A stretch of 64,000 nucleotides of DNA from Cryptococcus deneoformans JEC21 (GCF_000091045.1 NC_006685.1:1738201-1802200); one strand, 5' to 3'; positions 47,201 to 60,832 are shown, counted from the first letter of the stretch. Notes: generated from the letters alone by a model not told the origin. Numbers and translations are program-made.

Positions 47201-48596
47201 CAGTGCTATTCGTACTCCAGCATGGAAGGACTCTCCAAGACCAGAAGCGGTGACTCCTCAGATGATGCAGAAGCTGAAGGAGAGACGACATGAGAGGAGT
47301 TGGTGGGTGAAAAGGCAAGAGTGTGAGTTTGTTTTCCTTTGCCAAGGATTGTAGTAAGCTATTATATAACTGACGCGCGATGATATTTTTATTACCAGTG
47401 TTGGAAAAGGCTTCGCCTCTCAAACCTCTTACCCCGTCACCTTCATTTGCGATATTGCCTGATATAGAAGCCCTGGAATTGGGCGCACCGACGCTCAAGA
47501 ATCTCCAGAAAATCGCACTCTTCTGCAGCTCGCATCCTGTCCGTCCTGAACCAACTGCCGAACAGGATGAAGAGGAAAAAAGAGCGTTTGAAGAGGAGAA
47601 GAGAGTCTGGACAGGGCTGTTTGATAGGGTCATGAATGGCGTAGTAGACTTCTTAAGACCAGACAAGGTTAGTTTTTTTTTTTTTTTTTGGCGAAATATT
47701 TTGTTTTCCGCTGAACAGCGACTGTCGGGTTAGGACAAAGAACTTCTCGAGCAAGGACTGGTTGTCCTTTGGGAAATCGTTCAACACCAATGGCCATTGG
47801 TCGATGATACGCAGAGACTGTGCCACGGGTTGTTCAGATTGAGGGAAAGTTCTGATGCCGTTGTGAGTCTTTGAAGTGATTGTTATCAGTAGTGACTTAC
47901 ATGCGAATTTTCTTTCGTGCTGTATAGGTACTCGAGTCGACTAACGCTCTGATATCCCTCCTCGTCCAAATCTCTGACCCGATGCTTCTCCTTTGCAATC
48001 TCCGTTCATCTCTCGATCGTTTCCTTACTAAACACCCTGCCCCGCCCTCAAGCTCTGCGGACAATTCCGATCCAATGACCAGTGCCCTCTCACAACTGTC
48101 ACTCTCGAGCTCCAAAGAATCGCCTGAGAAGAGGACGAGGAATTCGGGCTATCTATTCGGGCTTACAAGTATTGGTATGTGCGTATTGAGATTATCGGCG
48201 CCCGTGATTGTTTCCGAAGGCCCAAAACTAGGTCAGATTGTCATGGAAGTACGGCAAGCTTTCTTTCAATCTATGTTATATATGGGTACTGACCGCGAGT
48301 TGCGTCCATAGGCAATAAACGATCCATCATCCATCATCCGCCAGGCTGCCCACTCTCTTCTACTGGCCATTCAATGCGTTACTCATGATTCCAGAAAAAC
48401 ACTTGCCTTTGTGCCTGCTATGTCACAGGGTCAGAAAGATCTCGCGGTATATTATATGGCACAAAACGGGGTCTTGGAGCAGATTGGACTTCATAAAAAA
48501 GCAACTAGTGAAGGAGAAAAAGGCAGGGAAGGCGACAGGGATAATATGACTGGCGAGTTGGCAGGGTTGATGTCGAGAGGGGTGATAAGGGAGTGA
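44281..48596 (+). CDS. STU1: CLASP family microtubule-binding protein (Stu1-like)
   Basis: Eleven exons (44281-44341, 44401-44462, 44503-45060, 45113-45364, 45414-45617, 45666-45790, 45839-47322, 47399-47667, 47734-47862, 47928-48248, 48312-48596) give 1249 aa. An N-terminal TOG-like HEAT array is followed by the CLASP_N/TOG2 domain ([97 protein letters not shown]). A Ser/Pro-rich basic linker, probably the microtubule-lattice binding region, and a C-terminal HEAT domain complete it. CLASPs rescue microtubules and stabilise the spindle; Stu1 is essential in yeast. The intron at 45618 uses a GC donor. Convergent with the CWF19-like gene. Confidence 0.93.
45618..45665 (+). other. GC-AG intron in the CLASP gene
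   Basis: Donor GCAAGT after ACA, acceptor CTGTAG; 48 nt. It joins MSKT to [11 protein letters not shown]. The GT three bases inside (GTATGA) leaves a wrong phase. Retention would end the protein at the intron's own terminal TAG. Confidence 0.78.
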
Positions 48597-48878
48597 GTGA
48601 AGGGGAACCTGTCAGAATCATTGTATAGCATATCTCCCCAAAGAAATTTGAGGGTAATCGATTTACTATTTTTTTACCTATATAATCAGAAATGCCTTGC
48701 CAGGCTCTCGAATTTCCGTCAGATTCCGATGACGACCATGCTGGATCTCGATTACACTATCGTGCGTTGCACCGAACATGATGCTTCCCCCTTGGCCTAA
48801 TCATATCGTCTGTTAGAGACTACTTAGGACTCAATGGTCTGCCTGATAATACATGACTCTACTTGCATTGATTGTAAC

Positions 48879-51482
48879 CTATGAATGGAATGGAGCAAAC
48901 GCTTTTTTGAACTTGACAGCATCCTCTTTCTCCTCCGCATCACTCTTAGCACACGCTTTCCAATCAATACGATGCTGTAGACCCAAAAGACTGCCAAGTA
49001 CGATTCTGAACAAAAAGAGCCCATTAGTCAAGGATGATTTCCCCCAAATAGAAACCGGCCAAGACTTACCTGCCAAACTGAAGGTCAAAGTTCCCCTTCA
49101 ACATGTGCACCATCTTGGTCCCATCTGGGCATTCCACTTTGAAATAGTTTCCACCAGATCCAGCTCTCGCCAACGCCCTCTCCGGCTCCTTTTCCCAATC
49201 GATACCCTGTCTTTCTCCTGCAATCCTGAATGATTCCTCGACTTTATTCGCCAACTCTTTGGGGATAGGTACGATCTGCACGTGCGCGTGCCCCCCCCTG
49301 CCACTGAGACGGCCGACCTCAAATGAGACGGGGACAGCACCATAAGAGGCATAACATTCTCGGAGAGAAGATTTGAAGCCCTCTAATTCAGAGATGATTG
49401 ACATGGCGTCATCGGCGGGAATGGAGAGGAGAGTAGGATGATGAGCGATGGGAATGATCTGGAAGTGTGATTGTCAGGAGAAAATGTCCAGAAGTATGAG
49501 GCTGAACATACCAGAACATGTCCTCCACCAGGGACAAGTGATTTGCCCTCGTCAGTAGGTATAAGTTGTCCTTTGGGAAGTGTCACGTAAGTTTCTGCTC
49601 CGATTGCAACGATGAGATGCTTGGTGACTTTAGGGTTACTCAGACAGAACCAACCTACGCGAATGATCAGCTAACAAACCCCCAGCTTTTAAACTGCACA
49701 CTCACATTCAGCAGGACCAAGCTCCTTCTTCTTGGCTTTGGCTTCTTCCCTTTCCAAAACCAAAGGACAATCCCGGATGTAATGTTGCCCGTCGGCTCCA
49801 CATGCACGACATACATAACCTTGAGGAGGCGGCTTAGGTCCCCTTGGTTTATCTTCCTTGTTAGGACATTCTCGGACGAAGTGGTCCGGCTGATTGATTT
49901 CGCGGTAAAGAGAGAGAGGAAAAGAGAGACCGAGTCAGCTGGACGTCCGGTACCTACTGCATGTGCCGTCAAACTGGTGGGCCAGGACTTACGGATTGGC
50001 AGATTTTGCACTTGTATCCTGGAGGCGGCTTGGATTTGTCGCCTTTCATGGGACAATCTTGAATCCAATGCTGACAAATGATCAAGTCAGCCACTATATC
50101 ACACATGTAACGAAGCGACTCACACCAGCTTGAGAACAAATCTTGCACATATAGTCAGCTGGAGGAGGTGCACCGTCTTCGGGGATGGAGCATCAGCACT
50201 GTTCTGGTGATGATAAGAGGCTTTTCAAATACACACCCAGCCGGCCCTTCTTTTGTGACTGTCCGTTAACATCGTCTTCATCAAGACCTCGCTTTTTCAC
50301 AATGGGCACGGGCAGGAAAGGGTTAGGTGTCGCGTTGGCGGGCCGGGCGGGCACTGGAGTAGAGGAGCTTTGAGGAGGGAGAGTGAAAGCGTAGAACCAC
50401 TGTCCCATTAAACATCAGCCATCATTCCACGCTTCAATCTTTTTGTTCTGGCAAAAGATTTATTCTTACCCTAGCCTTTTTACCTCCAGCAGGCACCTCT
50501 CCTCCTAACGCTCCCAACTTGACCGCCCTAGTCCACCTCTCCTCCTTCCCTGACGGGCTAGCCCAACCCCATGGTTCTCTTTCCCAGAAACCTTCACCAT
50601 TCCCCCAAAGGAGGTATCTTGGTTTTGCCTTTTTGACAACCTCTTCCAGAGGAGGTGCAGGATTGATGAGCGAGACCCCGGAGGTTGTGAAAGAAGGGGA
50701 AAGGGAGGATATAGGAGGAGCTGGTGAAGAAAATAACAAGAGATCTATACCTTGAAATGCTGCAGGAAGAACCGCCGCTGATTGCTTGGCAGAAGCCAAA
50801 GATTCGGCTGTTTTGGTGGAAGGTTCAGAGAGAAGGGAATGTTTCAAGACGGCATCAACGCTTTCACGAGTTATGACAGGAGAATATGGATCCTGTAGAA
50901 AGACTTAGCAAGGCGCCAGAACATGATAAAAAGCCTCACGTCGAGGACATTGTAGGTCTCAGGGCTGTAACCGCCTCCAATGCAAGCAATCTTAAGACCT
51001 TGAGCAGTGGTGAGCACCTTTGATTTACCTAAAAACACGGTGAGTTACGAGGCAGCAGTCTGAAACAGCTTAACTTCATATTTACCAAGAAAAACGAGGT
51101 TGTCTACCACTTCTCCGCCCGTTTCTGAGATCTTCTCTTGGATCGATTGGGGCAAGATATTTTTGCCCAATGTAAAATAAGTCGGCACAGGAACTTGAAG
51201 ATTACAGGTTTAGCATGACATTATACTGCTCTTTCTGATGTCAAACTCACATTTCAGCCCTGCAACTTCACTCCCATCGGTTCCCTCAGCAAACAAATCC
51301 CCCACGACAACACATGCGTCGAACGGACCATGCTTCCCGTTGATGGCCGTGATCTTAGATACCAAGGTGGAGAGCTCCGATAGAGGTGATCCTATGGCAA
51401 GGCTAGAACGAATGTCAGTCTTGCTTTGGGACACTGATGGATTATCTACTTACATTTTGAGCGGCTGGGTCTGTTGCGCCAT
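48879..51482 (-). CDS. CWF19-like protein (Drn1/CWF19L1) with three zinc knuckles
   Basis: Twelve exons (51482-51454, 51402-51251, 51193-51086, 51028-50940, 50892-50470, 50399-50237, 50176-50124, 50070-49993, 49889-49706, 49654-49512, 49458-49070, 49005-48879) give 645 aa. The N-terminus is the metallophosphoesterase-like domain of CWF19L1 (GKHGPFDACVVVGDLF, VPTYFTLGKNI, GLKIACIGGGYSP). Three CCHC-type knuckles follow: CKICSQAGHWIQDC, CKICQSPDHFVREC, CRACGADGQHYIRDC. The C-terminus has both CwfJ domains: ECWFCLSNPKVTKHLIVAIG, LVPGGGHVLIIPIAHHPTLL with its HIT-like His, GRLSGRGGHAHVQIVPIPKE and a final helix. The family binds the spliceosome and helps lariat debranching and turnover. Confidence 0.92.
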
Positions 51483-51741
51483 AGTGAATGTAGACTATAT
51501 CCTCAAGTTTACTTGAAAAGTGGGAATATATGGAGGATGGGAAGATATTAGACATTTCCATCCATCTCATCCTCTTCGAGTGCCGTCTTTCACCTTGATG
51601 TCATATATTTACGTAACTGTATTTGTTTACATCTTGTGCTCGTCTGTGTGGTTTCTTTCGTTTCTGTCGAGTAGCTAATTCGACAACACTCGAATTCCCT
51701 AGATGCTCCACATATAGTACTCGGAACCCCATGCGCCAGAT

Positions 51742-54700
51742 ATGAGCAACTACGAAAGGCATTGCGCCGCATGTCTTAAGTCCCATGGCGCAAAAATTCT
51801 ACTGCAACAGGATCCGTCTGGTTTCTGGGCTTGTCCTCGGTGCGGGCTTGTCGATGAAAGCACTACCTCTGCCAGAGCTCTTGTCGACTTCAACGAACAT
51901 GGAATTCAAGTAGACGATGATGTTAGGGAAACCAAGAATCCCAGATGGAGTGACTGGAGGGAAGCGAAGTTCGAGGTCAGTTTCTGCTCCCAACGATGAC
52001 GGTCGGTAACTGACTGTCGAATATTTTTGTATGTGCATACAGGAACACGTCAACGACCTTTTAAATCTCTATCTAGGAATGCCAGATGTTCGTACTGGCA
52101 TCCTTGGGCTTTCAGGGGAGAGTATTCGTACGACTAGCAGAAAGTGGTTGGACCGTATTCTCGAAGCGGAGCGAATGTACTATCAGCAAAAGCTTGGACA
52201 TCGAAAGGCTGGCCCAAAGACTAAATTCAGGGTTTTGATAGCGATCAAGATGGCTCTGGATGAAAGTGCTTTAATTGTCATCAACAATAGATTAAAATCG
52301 GAAGGGTTAAGTATGAAGACAAGGGAATTCTCTGGGTCTGCGAGAGGCGATGAAAGGTTGCCCATTTTGAGCATTCCACAAATTTCTGTATGTTTCTCAC
52401 CCTGATCTACGAATGGTCGGCTCACATAATGTGGACCTACAGGAAAGAGTCAGTAAATACCCTGTTGGAAGTTTTGGTCATATCGATCATGAGAGCTACC
52501 TCCTCGTACTCTATCGCCGCTTCACCCGGCTTTTACGCAATACCCCTACACCTCTTGAAGCCACTCTCATGTACACCTCTGAGATCCTGCAGCGTCTTCG
52601 AAACATCATGGATACACCTCATGCGGAAAGGGGCCCCCTTTTTCTGACCAAGCCTCAGGTAGGAAAGACCCACCGTGAGTGGGGAGAAGAGGAATTTCAA
52701 TTCTTTGAAAACCTGGATTGGGCGAAAATTCTTCCCCAGGCCTTCCATCTATACCAACTTCAAGAATGCGTCTGTCTTTGGGGTGCTCGTTCGTCTCCGA
52801 ATGTGGCTATAGCTTTGACTTTATGGGCCATTCAAGCTGTGAAAAAAGAGATCGTCCCTTCCTTCTCCCTCCTAATGGAAGAATTGGCAGCTCCTTACGG
52901 CCAACAGAAATGGGTAGCTCAAGAGCGTTTCAAGGAAATGCGTAACCTTTTGGTTGCCTGGTCAACCTCTATCATAGACGCTGGCCTAACATTCCCTCTC
53001 CTTCCTCTTCCCCCTAAAGGTGTTATTGGGGATGGTGTAGCAGGTTATGGCAGTGATCATCGCAGAGGAATCCCAGAAATGGACATGGCCGTCGCCGTTC
53101 TTCCGATCCTATCTGATAATTGGCGCCGTATACTCAAAGCCCGTTTCAGGACGAGGCGCGATATTATGCCGCTGAGCGATGAGGTGTATCTAGCGCGCAA
53201 AATGTTTGTTTTGCGGTGTGAGGCATATGCCACTTTGCTCAATCCGAAGGATAATATACCTCCTCATCTACGGGCACCTGCTCAAGGGCGCGGCGCAGGA
53301 AGAGCGAACCCGGCTATTAAAAAGTTCAAGGCGTATGCAGAGCAAGCGCGAAAGGAAATTGACACTTTTGAGCCGCTTATTCGAGTTCGCATAGACCCCA
53401 TTGTTGGATCACTTGAGACACCGGACAATGCCCACTCGCCGAACCCTCAAGGCATCGCTAATCAACGGGAGCAATCATTGTCAGTACAGGCTCTCTCAGT
53501 TGAGAGTGCTAACTCGCGGGACGGAGAAGTAAACGAAGATCAGTTTACAACTCTGATAGAGCCTTCTCCTTCGAAAAGCGGAGATGTTCAGCGTGCGATT
53601 GCATCCCCTATAAATGAGCTTGAAATGGAAAGAGATCAACCTGCACCCCAAACGGATGATCGATCCACAACCCTTGCTCTAGCAACCTCACGCCAATCCA
53701 TTCCTGCCTCTCGCGGTCAGTCTGTCAGCTCCAGTTCCTCCGCCACAGGACGGCTGCAGCGTGTTTACCCTGCACCACTTCTCCGTCCTTCTCCGCCACC
53801 TAATATATATACTGCTTCTCCTACTCCTCTCATCAAAGTCCCTGATCCTCGAACCGCTTCGTCTCGTATGCCGTTCTCACTGGCAGATTCATCAGCGAGA
53901 CAAAACAATCAAACCGATGCGTCTGATGACGCTCATGTTGGCATACTAATCCGAGAGCGAGATGAGTATATCAAATTCCGATATTCTACGTACTTAGAAA
54001 CAGGCCATGTGGTCAGCCCGGCCTGCGAAGCTTTCATGTGGCAATGGTTGCATCGACAGGTTGACAATCACTCTATGCCGACTATTATAACAGCCGAATA
54101 CCTTTCATCTATTGGGATCAAGGGCGATCCTAGACAAATTGATTTAGGACTATGGATAGAGTCTAAGAAGGGCGTTTGGTCCCCTGTTGAGTGCCTTCTT
54201 CGAGCTGGCATCAAGCCCAATGAAATCCCTCAACAACATGTGCCCCACTCTCTACTCCACCTTAAATTCCTTTTAAATAATTATCTCGAATATCAATCGG
54301 GGACGGGGGTGTTAGCCCCTGTTGGCGAAGGAATTGACGATGATCAGCTGGAAGAGGAATTGGACCTATTATTCGATAAAGATGGGGGTGATTCTTTTGG
54401 AACTATCTTCCTGAGCCCGTCAGAGGTCGAAAAGAGGAAAAAAGAGTACAAAAAGATGGGAATATTTGACGATGAGGAAGATATGGATGCTTGGCGAAGT
54501 GGTCACGTCATGAGGTCGGTGCAAGCAACAAGTTACCTCGAAGGACAGGAGGAAGAGCAGTCCACGGACGAAGATTACTTTGCCCCAATCCCCATCCCCT
54601 CCCCCTCCCGCTCGGGGTCACCTCGACTACATTCTCCGGTACATGAAGTAGAAGATCAGCGCCATGTTGTTCGACAAGACATTGAACGTATCAGGTCAGC

Positions 54701-54989
54701 CGCGACACGTAAGAACAAAGACGAACTTGAAGCGCTGTTGAAATCCCTAGGAGAAGGCGAAGACTTGGATGCAGAGGCAGAGAAGTATGAGGCATTGCTG
54801 GGGGGGATCGTTGTCAACGAGGCCGATATGGGTCTAGGGTTTGATGAAGAGGACGAGCATGATGAAGAGGATGATTGGGGGAAGAAAAAGGGGAAAGGGA
54901 AGGGGAAAGACGTATCTAATACGGCTAGTAAGAGAAAAAAGTTAGATGACGAAAAGAGCAGGAAGGATAAGAAGCGCAAGACAGCTTGA
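51742..54989 (+). CDS. Large TFIIB-type zinc-ribbon protein, identity unresolved
   Basis: Three exons (51742-51975, 52043-52387, 52443-54989) give 1041 aa. The N-terminus has a zinc ribbon, CAACLKSHG...WACPRCGLVDES, like the first domain of TFIIB-family factors. A helical stretch of about residues 80-330 (WLDRILEAERMYYQQKLGHR, TKFRVLIAIKMALDESALIV) could be a diverged cyclin-type core, but I cannot prove it. A disordered Ser/Pro region (about 400-530), a further folded block (IRERDEYIKFRYSTYLETGH to KFLLNNYLEYQS), an acidic segment and a strongly basic tail (KRKKLDDEKSRKDKKRKTA, probably a nuclear signal) follow. It could be a diverged Brf1-like or Rrn7-like Pol III/Pol I factor; no motif decides. 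Confidence 0.7.
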
Positions 54990-55647
54990 GGAAAAAGTTT
55001 GTCTAATCTATTCGAAGCAGGGCAGAGGGTTAAAATCAAGAGATTATAATTGATTACTGTACTGATTGCCTTGAAAACAAGCATGATGTATGTTAGGGTG
55101 AAGCAGACACGAGAGTCACTCTGACCGCTGATTCATTCGTACGTGAGGTAACTCCGGAATATCATTTGTAAGACGAGTCATGGCGGTTTGGTACTCAGAA
55201 GAACTGTGGTCTATGACAAGACATCGCTTTCAACACCTGAAATTCCTGCTGATGTCCACCCATATATTGAGAACGACCTAGAATGATCTGCTAAAATGTC
55301 TTATTCTTACCATCAACATCTCGTCAGTCATCAAAGGGATTAGTGAACGTCAGTATGCAGGGATCTTTTAAGAAACGTTGACTGGATAAGATGGAAGTAA
55401 GAGCGAGTTACGAAATGTTGTCAGCATATACCTTCCAGTCCTCTACCAGTCAATGTCTCATTATCGCATCCGCACGTTCACACTTCCGTAAAGTCTGATC
55501 CATCCATCTGCCAAATACCAGTGTGCCACAATGCCCTTGCTGTGTTCGTTTGGGTGTGCTGTGTAACATGTCTCATGACCGAGTGAGAATGAAAAGAAAA
55601 AGAGACGAGAGCTGCAAAAATCCCTAGCATAGGAATAATCCCAACGT
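54990..55647. other. Intergenic region between convergent genes
   Basis: About 660 bp of trailer sequence between the zinc-ribbon gene (+) and RPS19 (-). I see no coding exon or RNA. Confidence 0.55.
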
Positions 55648-56497
<850 letters not shown>

Positions 56498-56560
<63 letters not shown>

Positions 56561-56561
56561 T

Positions 56562-56593
<32 letters not shown>

Positions 56594-56882
56594 CAGTAAA
56601 CGGGATTTCGGCGTTATGAAGCAGGTATAGATGAGGTGCCGAAGCGTGGCGCTCGTTTGGCGAGAATGGAAGTGGAGGGGCGTCGGCGATAAGAGACAGT
56701 AAATGGGCCGACATGTTCGACCAGTCGAAAGCCAGTTGACGTAATATGTGGTGATTTGCTTCCGATGAGCAGGCGTGGGAATCGAAGTAAAACGGAGGTC
56801 CCCGTCGGTGGAGGTGGGAAGATTTCTTTGCCTCTTCGTTGCTCGTCGTTGTTGACAAGTTATCCATACAATTATAACAAAA
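56498..56882. promoter_or_regulatory. Shared divergent promoter RPS19 / MRD1
   Basis: 385 bp between the start codons of two divergent ribosome-biogenesis genes. No additional gene fits. I cannot name specific factor sites with confidence. Confidence 0.5.
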
Positions 56883-58544
56883 ATGTAAGCTCTACAGACC
56901 GCCAGTAACTAAAACTGACATGTACCAGGTCACGCCTCATATTCCTTAACCTTCCCTCGACGCTCAACCCTGACACCTTTCGGAAGACCCTCCTCTCCCC
57001 TGCTACCCTCAAATCAACGACAATTACCGATACAAAACTTGTTCCAAAGAGACGATTTGCTTTTGTTGGCTACAAGGACGCAGAAGAAGCCCAGAAAGTT
57101 AAAGAATGGTTTGATGGGACGTATGCGTTTGGTGGTGGAAAAGTCAAGGTGGACTTTGTAAAGGATGAACCACTCAAGACTGGGGATAAGCTAAATAGAG
57201 GCGAAAAGAGCAAAGAGAAGCGTTCAAAGGAGGGCAGGGATAATGTTCAAGAGAAGCAGGAGCCAAACAAGAGACTTCAGGAGTTTATGAGTGTTATGAA
57301 GGGCGTTGATCCGGCAATGGCTTCGCCTGAAGCGTCTACCTCTACTGCCGAGGGTACCAAGAAGGAGAAGAGCGTAAAAGGAAAGGAGAAGTCGGAAGAG
57401 CCAGAGGAAGCTGAGGCAGACGATGACGATGCTGCATGGCTTCGACGACGTCAGGCTGCTCTTGAAGGCGAACCATCTGTAAGTTACAGCTATTGTCTTC
57501 TTGCATTTTTAGAATAACCTGACGATTAAAAATTAGACTCCTCAGCTATCCGCAGATGAACAACTCATCCTCTCCACCAGCCGTCTTTTCGTACGAAATC
57601 TCGCATTTATTACAACCTCCGAATCTCTCTCATCACATTTCTCGACTTATGGGCGTATAGACGAGTGTCACCTCCCCGTCTCTCAAACGACTGGTGAACC
57701 GCTCGGTACAGCCTTCCTTCAGTTCCACAACGCCGAAGACGCACTTGCGGCGTATAAAGCTTTGGATAAAACGATTTTTCAAGGTAGGCTGTTGCATGTC
57801 TTGCCTGGAAGGGCAAAGCCGGGACAGGAAGGTGCTGCCGCAGGAAGCGGGGTGGTAGATGGTAAAGTGCTGGGCAAGAGGGACGAGGGAAGAGGCGAAG
57901 TCAAAAGCAAAGTGGATGCGAAGAGGAAACAAGAGAGTGCCAAGGGTGTCAACTGGGCTTCGTTGTACATGAACGTGAGTGTCCTCTTGTTGTTACATGG
58001 ATTATTTTTGACAGACTTGATTTTAGAGTGACGCCGTTGCCGCCTCTGTTGCCGACCGGATGGGTATCTCCAAATCCGAGCTTCTGAACGCCGACTCTGG
58101 CAACTCTGCCGTAAAACTCGCTCTTGCCGAAACCACCGTGATTGAAGAAACCAAGAAATACTTTGAAGAGGCCGGTATCGTGCTTGAATCCCTCCAACCC
58201 CGTGTCCCCCGTTCTCAAACGACCATCCTCGTGAAAAACATTCCTTACGGCACTTCTATTCAAAGCTTGACCGACCTTTTTGCCCCGCACGGTAAACTTA
58301 CGCGGGTACTCTTGCCGCCTGCCGGTACTTTGGGTGTGGTCGAGTTTGAGAATCATATGGACGCTGGCAGAGCTTTCAAAGCGCTCGCATACCGCCGTCT
58401 GGGAAACGCAGTGCTCTATCTCGAAAAAGGTCCTGTCGGCATGTTCAAATCTGAAACCGCTCCTGGCGTTGGACCCATAAGCACGGAACAAAAGAGAGAA
58501 GAAGAAGCCAAAGCCCTTGCTGAAAAGGTGGAATCCCTTCCGGA

Positions 58545-58580
<36 letters not shown>

Positions 58581-58740
58581 TTTCCTCAAGGGTCTCAACT
58601 TTACCACAACCACCCCTCATCTCCAGACTGTACTCTCTCATATTCCCGGTTTCTCTTTCGCGCGTGTACAGATGAAGCCAGATCCCAAACGACCTGGGGA
58701 AAAGCTCTCAATGGGTTATGGGTTTGTCGGTTTTAAGACC

Positions 58741-58778
<38 letters not shown>

Positions 58779-58917
58779 ATTTGAAATTGATGGGAAGAGT
58801 TTAGAAGTTAAGTTTGCTCAACGAGGTGCAGAGGATGATCGGGAGACGAAAAAGGGTGGTGACGCTGAAGGTGGCAAGACGAAAAGTACCAAGGTGCTCG
58901 TCAAGAACTTACCGTTC

Positions 58918-58970
<53 letters not shown>

Positions 58971-59163
58971 GTCCCTTCGTCTCCCCCGAAAAGCTGTCCC
59001 CACCTCGACCGGTGCCCAGTCCACAAGAGGTTTTGCGTTTTTGGAGTTTACCACCCACACGGAAGCCGCGCGAGCGATGGAGGCGCTCAAGCATACGCAT
59101 TTGTTAGGACGACATTTGGTTTTGCAGTGGGCGAATGAGGGGGAGGAAGTGGATATCAAGGGG

Positions 59164-59203
<40 letters not shown>

Positions 59204-59280
59204 ATGGAGGGGATAGGAAGAGGAGGAAGTTGGATTTCAAGGGGGGTAAAGAGGATGAGATGGATGGTTTGGAGGTGTAA
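56883..59280 (+). CDS. MRD1: MRD1 (RBM19 homologue), multi-RRM rRNA processing factor
   Basis: Four exons (56883-56884, 56929-57478, 57537-57974, 58027-59280) give 747 aa. The start codon is split: exon 1 supplies AT, exon 2 begins with G, across a 44-nt intron, giving MSRLIFLNLPSTLNPDTF. Five RRMs are visible: residues 1-80; SRLFVRNLAFITTSESLSSH; TTILVKNIPYGTSIQSLTDL; STLFLKGLNFTTTTPHLQTV; TKVLVKNLPFEATKKDVREL with GFAFLEFTTHTEAARAMEAL. The order and the KxLVKNLPFEATKKDVRELF motif identify MRD1, which binds pre-rRNA and U3 in the SSU processome. Basic, charged linkers separate the domains. Confidence 0.94.
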
Positions 59281-59447
59281 AACTCGCTGGACTGTTCGTT
59301 TGTATCTTTTGACCTTATGCCGGTCTAATGCATGCTATGATTAAAATGCAGATTGATTATAATTTATGGATTGCTACAGAGATCTCTAATATCTTTTAAT
59401 ATGATTACACCTTGGCCTGCCTAATCGTACAGCAAATCGAGATCGTC

Positions 59448-59651
59448 TTATCGACCCTCGGGGTGACTAGAGGTGTTCAGAGGCGATTCACTACCCTTTT
59501 CGCCTTGCTTTCCGGCGGGTCTTGACTCTTCGGGGTTGGCAGGAGATTTGCGAGTGTAGTCTTTTCCAGTCTGGAACATTCAAATCATGTCAGTTTTGAC
59601 TACACGATTTATTCAAGGAAGAATCTTACCTCTTGCTCAACTCCTTTGGCG

Positions 59652-59709
<58 letters not shown>

Positions 59710-59770
59710 GCTACATAACACGAATCACTCAGTATATGTTTATGGCTCTTTCACTTGGGACAAAACACTC

Positions 59771-59814
<44 letters not shown>

Positions 59815-60063
59815 TTCCCTCTTGTTCTCTGCATATCCCCTCTTCTGTATACCGACGGATCGATAATATGATGAGGAAGGATCGTAACCGCGCACGCTCA
59901 AGTTGGAGATTGTTCGGGTTCGAAGTCGAGGAGGTGCAGCGGTGGAGAACTTGGCAGAAGTGGAGGGGATGGTGGCGAGTTCAATCGCTTGCGGGCCGGG
60001 GGTAGGGGGAATGATGGGAGTGTGGAGAAGAAGTTTAAATGTGCGCTTCGCGGAGAGGAACAT
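59448..60063 (-). CDS. Small probable mitochondrial protein, unknown function
   Basis: Three exons (60063-59773, 59710-59630, 59570-59448) give 164 aa. The start MFLSAKRTFKLLLHTPIIPP is basic and amphipathic with no acidic residues, and further Arg-rich stretches (PPRLRTRTISNLSVRGYD) suggest mitochondrial import. The rest is hydrophilic: GYAENKREEEAYPEEAEGTE, then TGKDYTRKSPANPEESRPAG and a Ser-rich end. I recognise no domain; the tail resembles low-complexity stress-type proteins of basidiomycetes. Splice phases are all zero and consistent. Confidence 0.7.
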
Positions 60064-60832
60064 GGTTGCGTGTTGTGTGGGTTTGTATTACAGTACGGGT
60101 TGTGATAACGTTGAGAAGACAGGGGATTGAGGAATATCAAGCTTATATAGCGATCTGAAAAGGATCCTTTTATGGAGGATGATGGAGCCATGGAGCCGAC
60201 GGACGTAGCCTAGGTATGACGTCATTACGTCATTTTTTATTAATTCGCTTAATCATCATTAAAGGGGCCTCGGCGCTCGGCGGCCGCAGCTCGGACATCG
60301 CCGCAAGTTCGCGCTGTTCATTCATCATCCATCAACATTCATCATCGTCCGCCCTCCGTCGGTCTTCGTCTTCCCCTTCGATGGTACTATTACTTTCTTC
60401 TGCCGCTCTACTCCTATTTATCGTATATATACCTCTCTATCTCTGGATAAATAAAAAGGACCCATACCTACCGCTTCTCTTATCTCTATGTCCTGCTTTC
60501 AATGGGCCGTCCACCAATTTGCGTGATGATGTCTTTGCTTCCCAGTACGACCACAGTTGATTTGTCCAACATTCAGGCAGGAAGACATTCGCTACTTTTC
60601 AATTGTAGTCTACGATCCAATCATTTACAATGATCAGAAGCTAACTTGGTTGATAAAGTGGCTACCGATATATAATGGACAAAGGAACTGACTGTTTGGG
60701 GGGGAAAAAACATCACGATTCGGGCGATACGACGCAAGCAAAAAAAGGAAGAGTAATAAGGGAACGACATGTGTATTCAGAGACCCAAAGCGAAACCAAA
60801 AAATTAAACACTTTAATGCCTACTTTACTTTT
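60064..60832. other. Intergenic region with one small membrane-type ORF
   Basis: Promoter of the mitochondrial-protein gene and trailer of the SNF5 gene. A 59-codon ORF at 60381-60560 is listed separately. No other gene seen. Confidence 0.5.
60381..60560 (+). CDS. Possible short single-pass membrane peptide
   Basis: ATG-initiated ORF of 59 aa: one strongly hydrophobic segment (LLLSSAALLLFIVYIPLYLW) followed by INKKDPYLP and a polar tail. Its context is plausible for a small tail- or signal-anchored protein, but no family is recognised and no splice evidence exists. Confidence 0.25.
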   Translation: MVLLLSSAALLLFIVYIPLYLWINKKDPYLPLLLSLCPAFNGPSTNLRDDVFASQYDHS

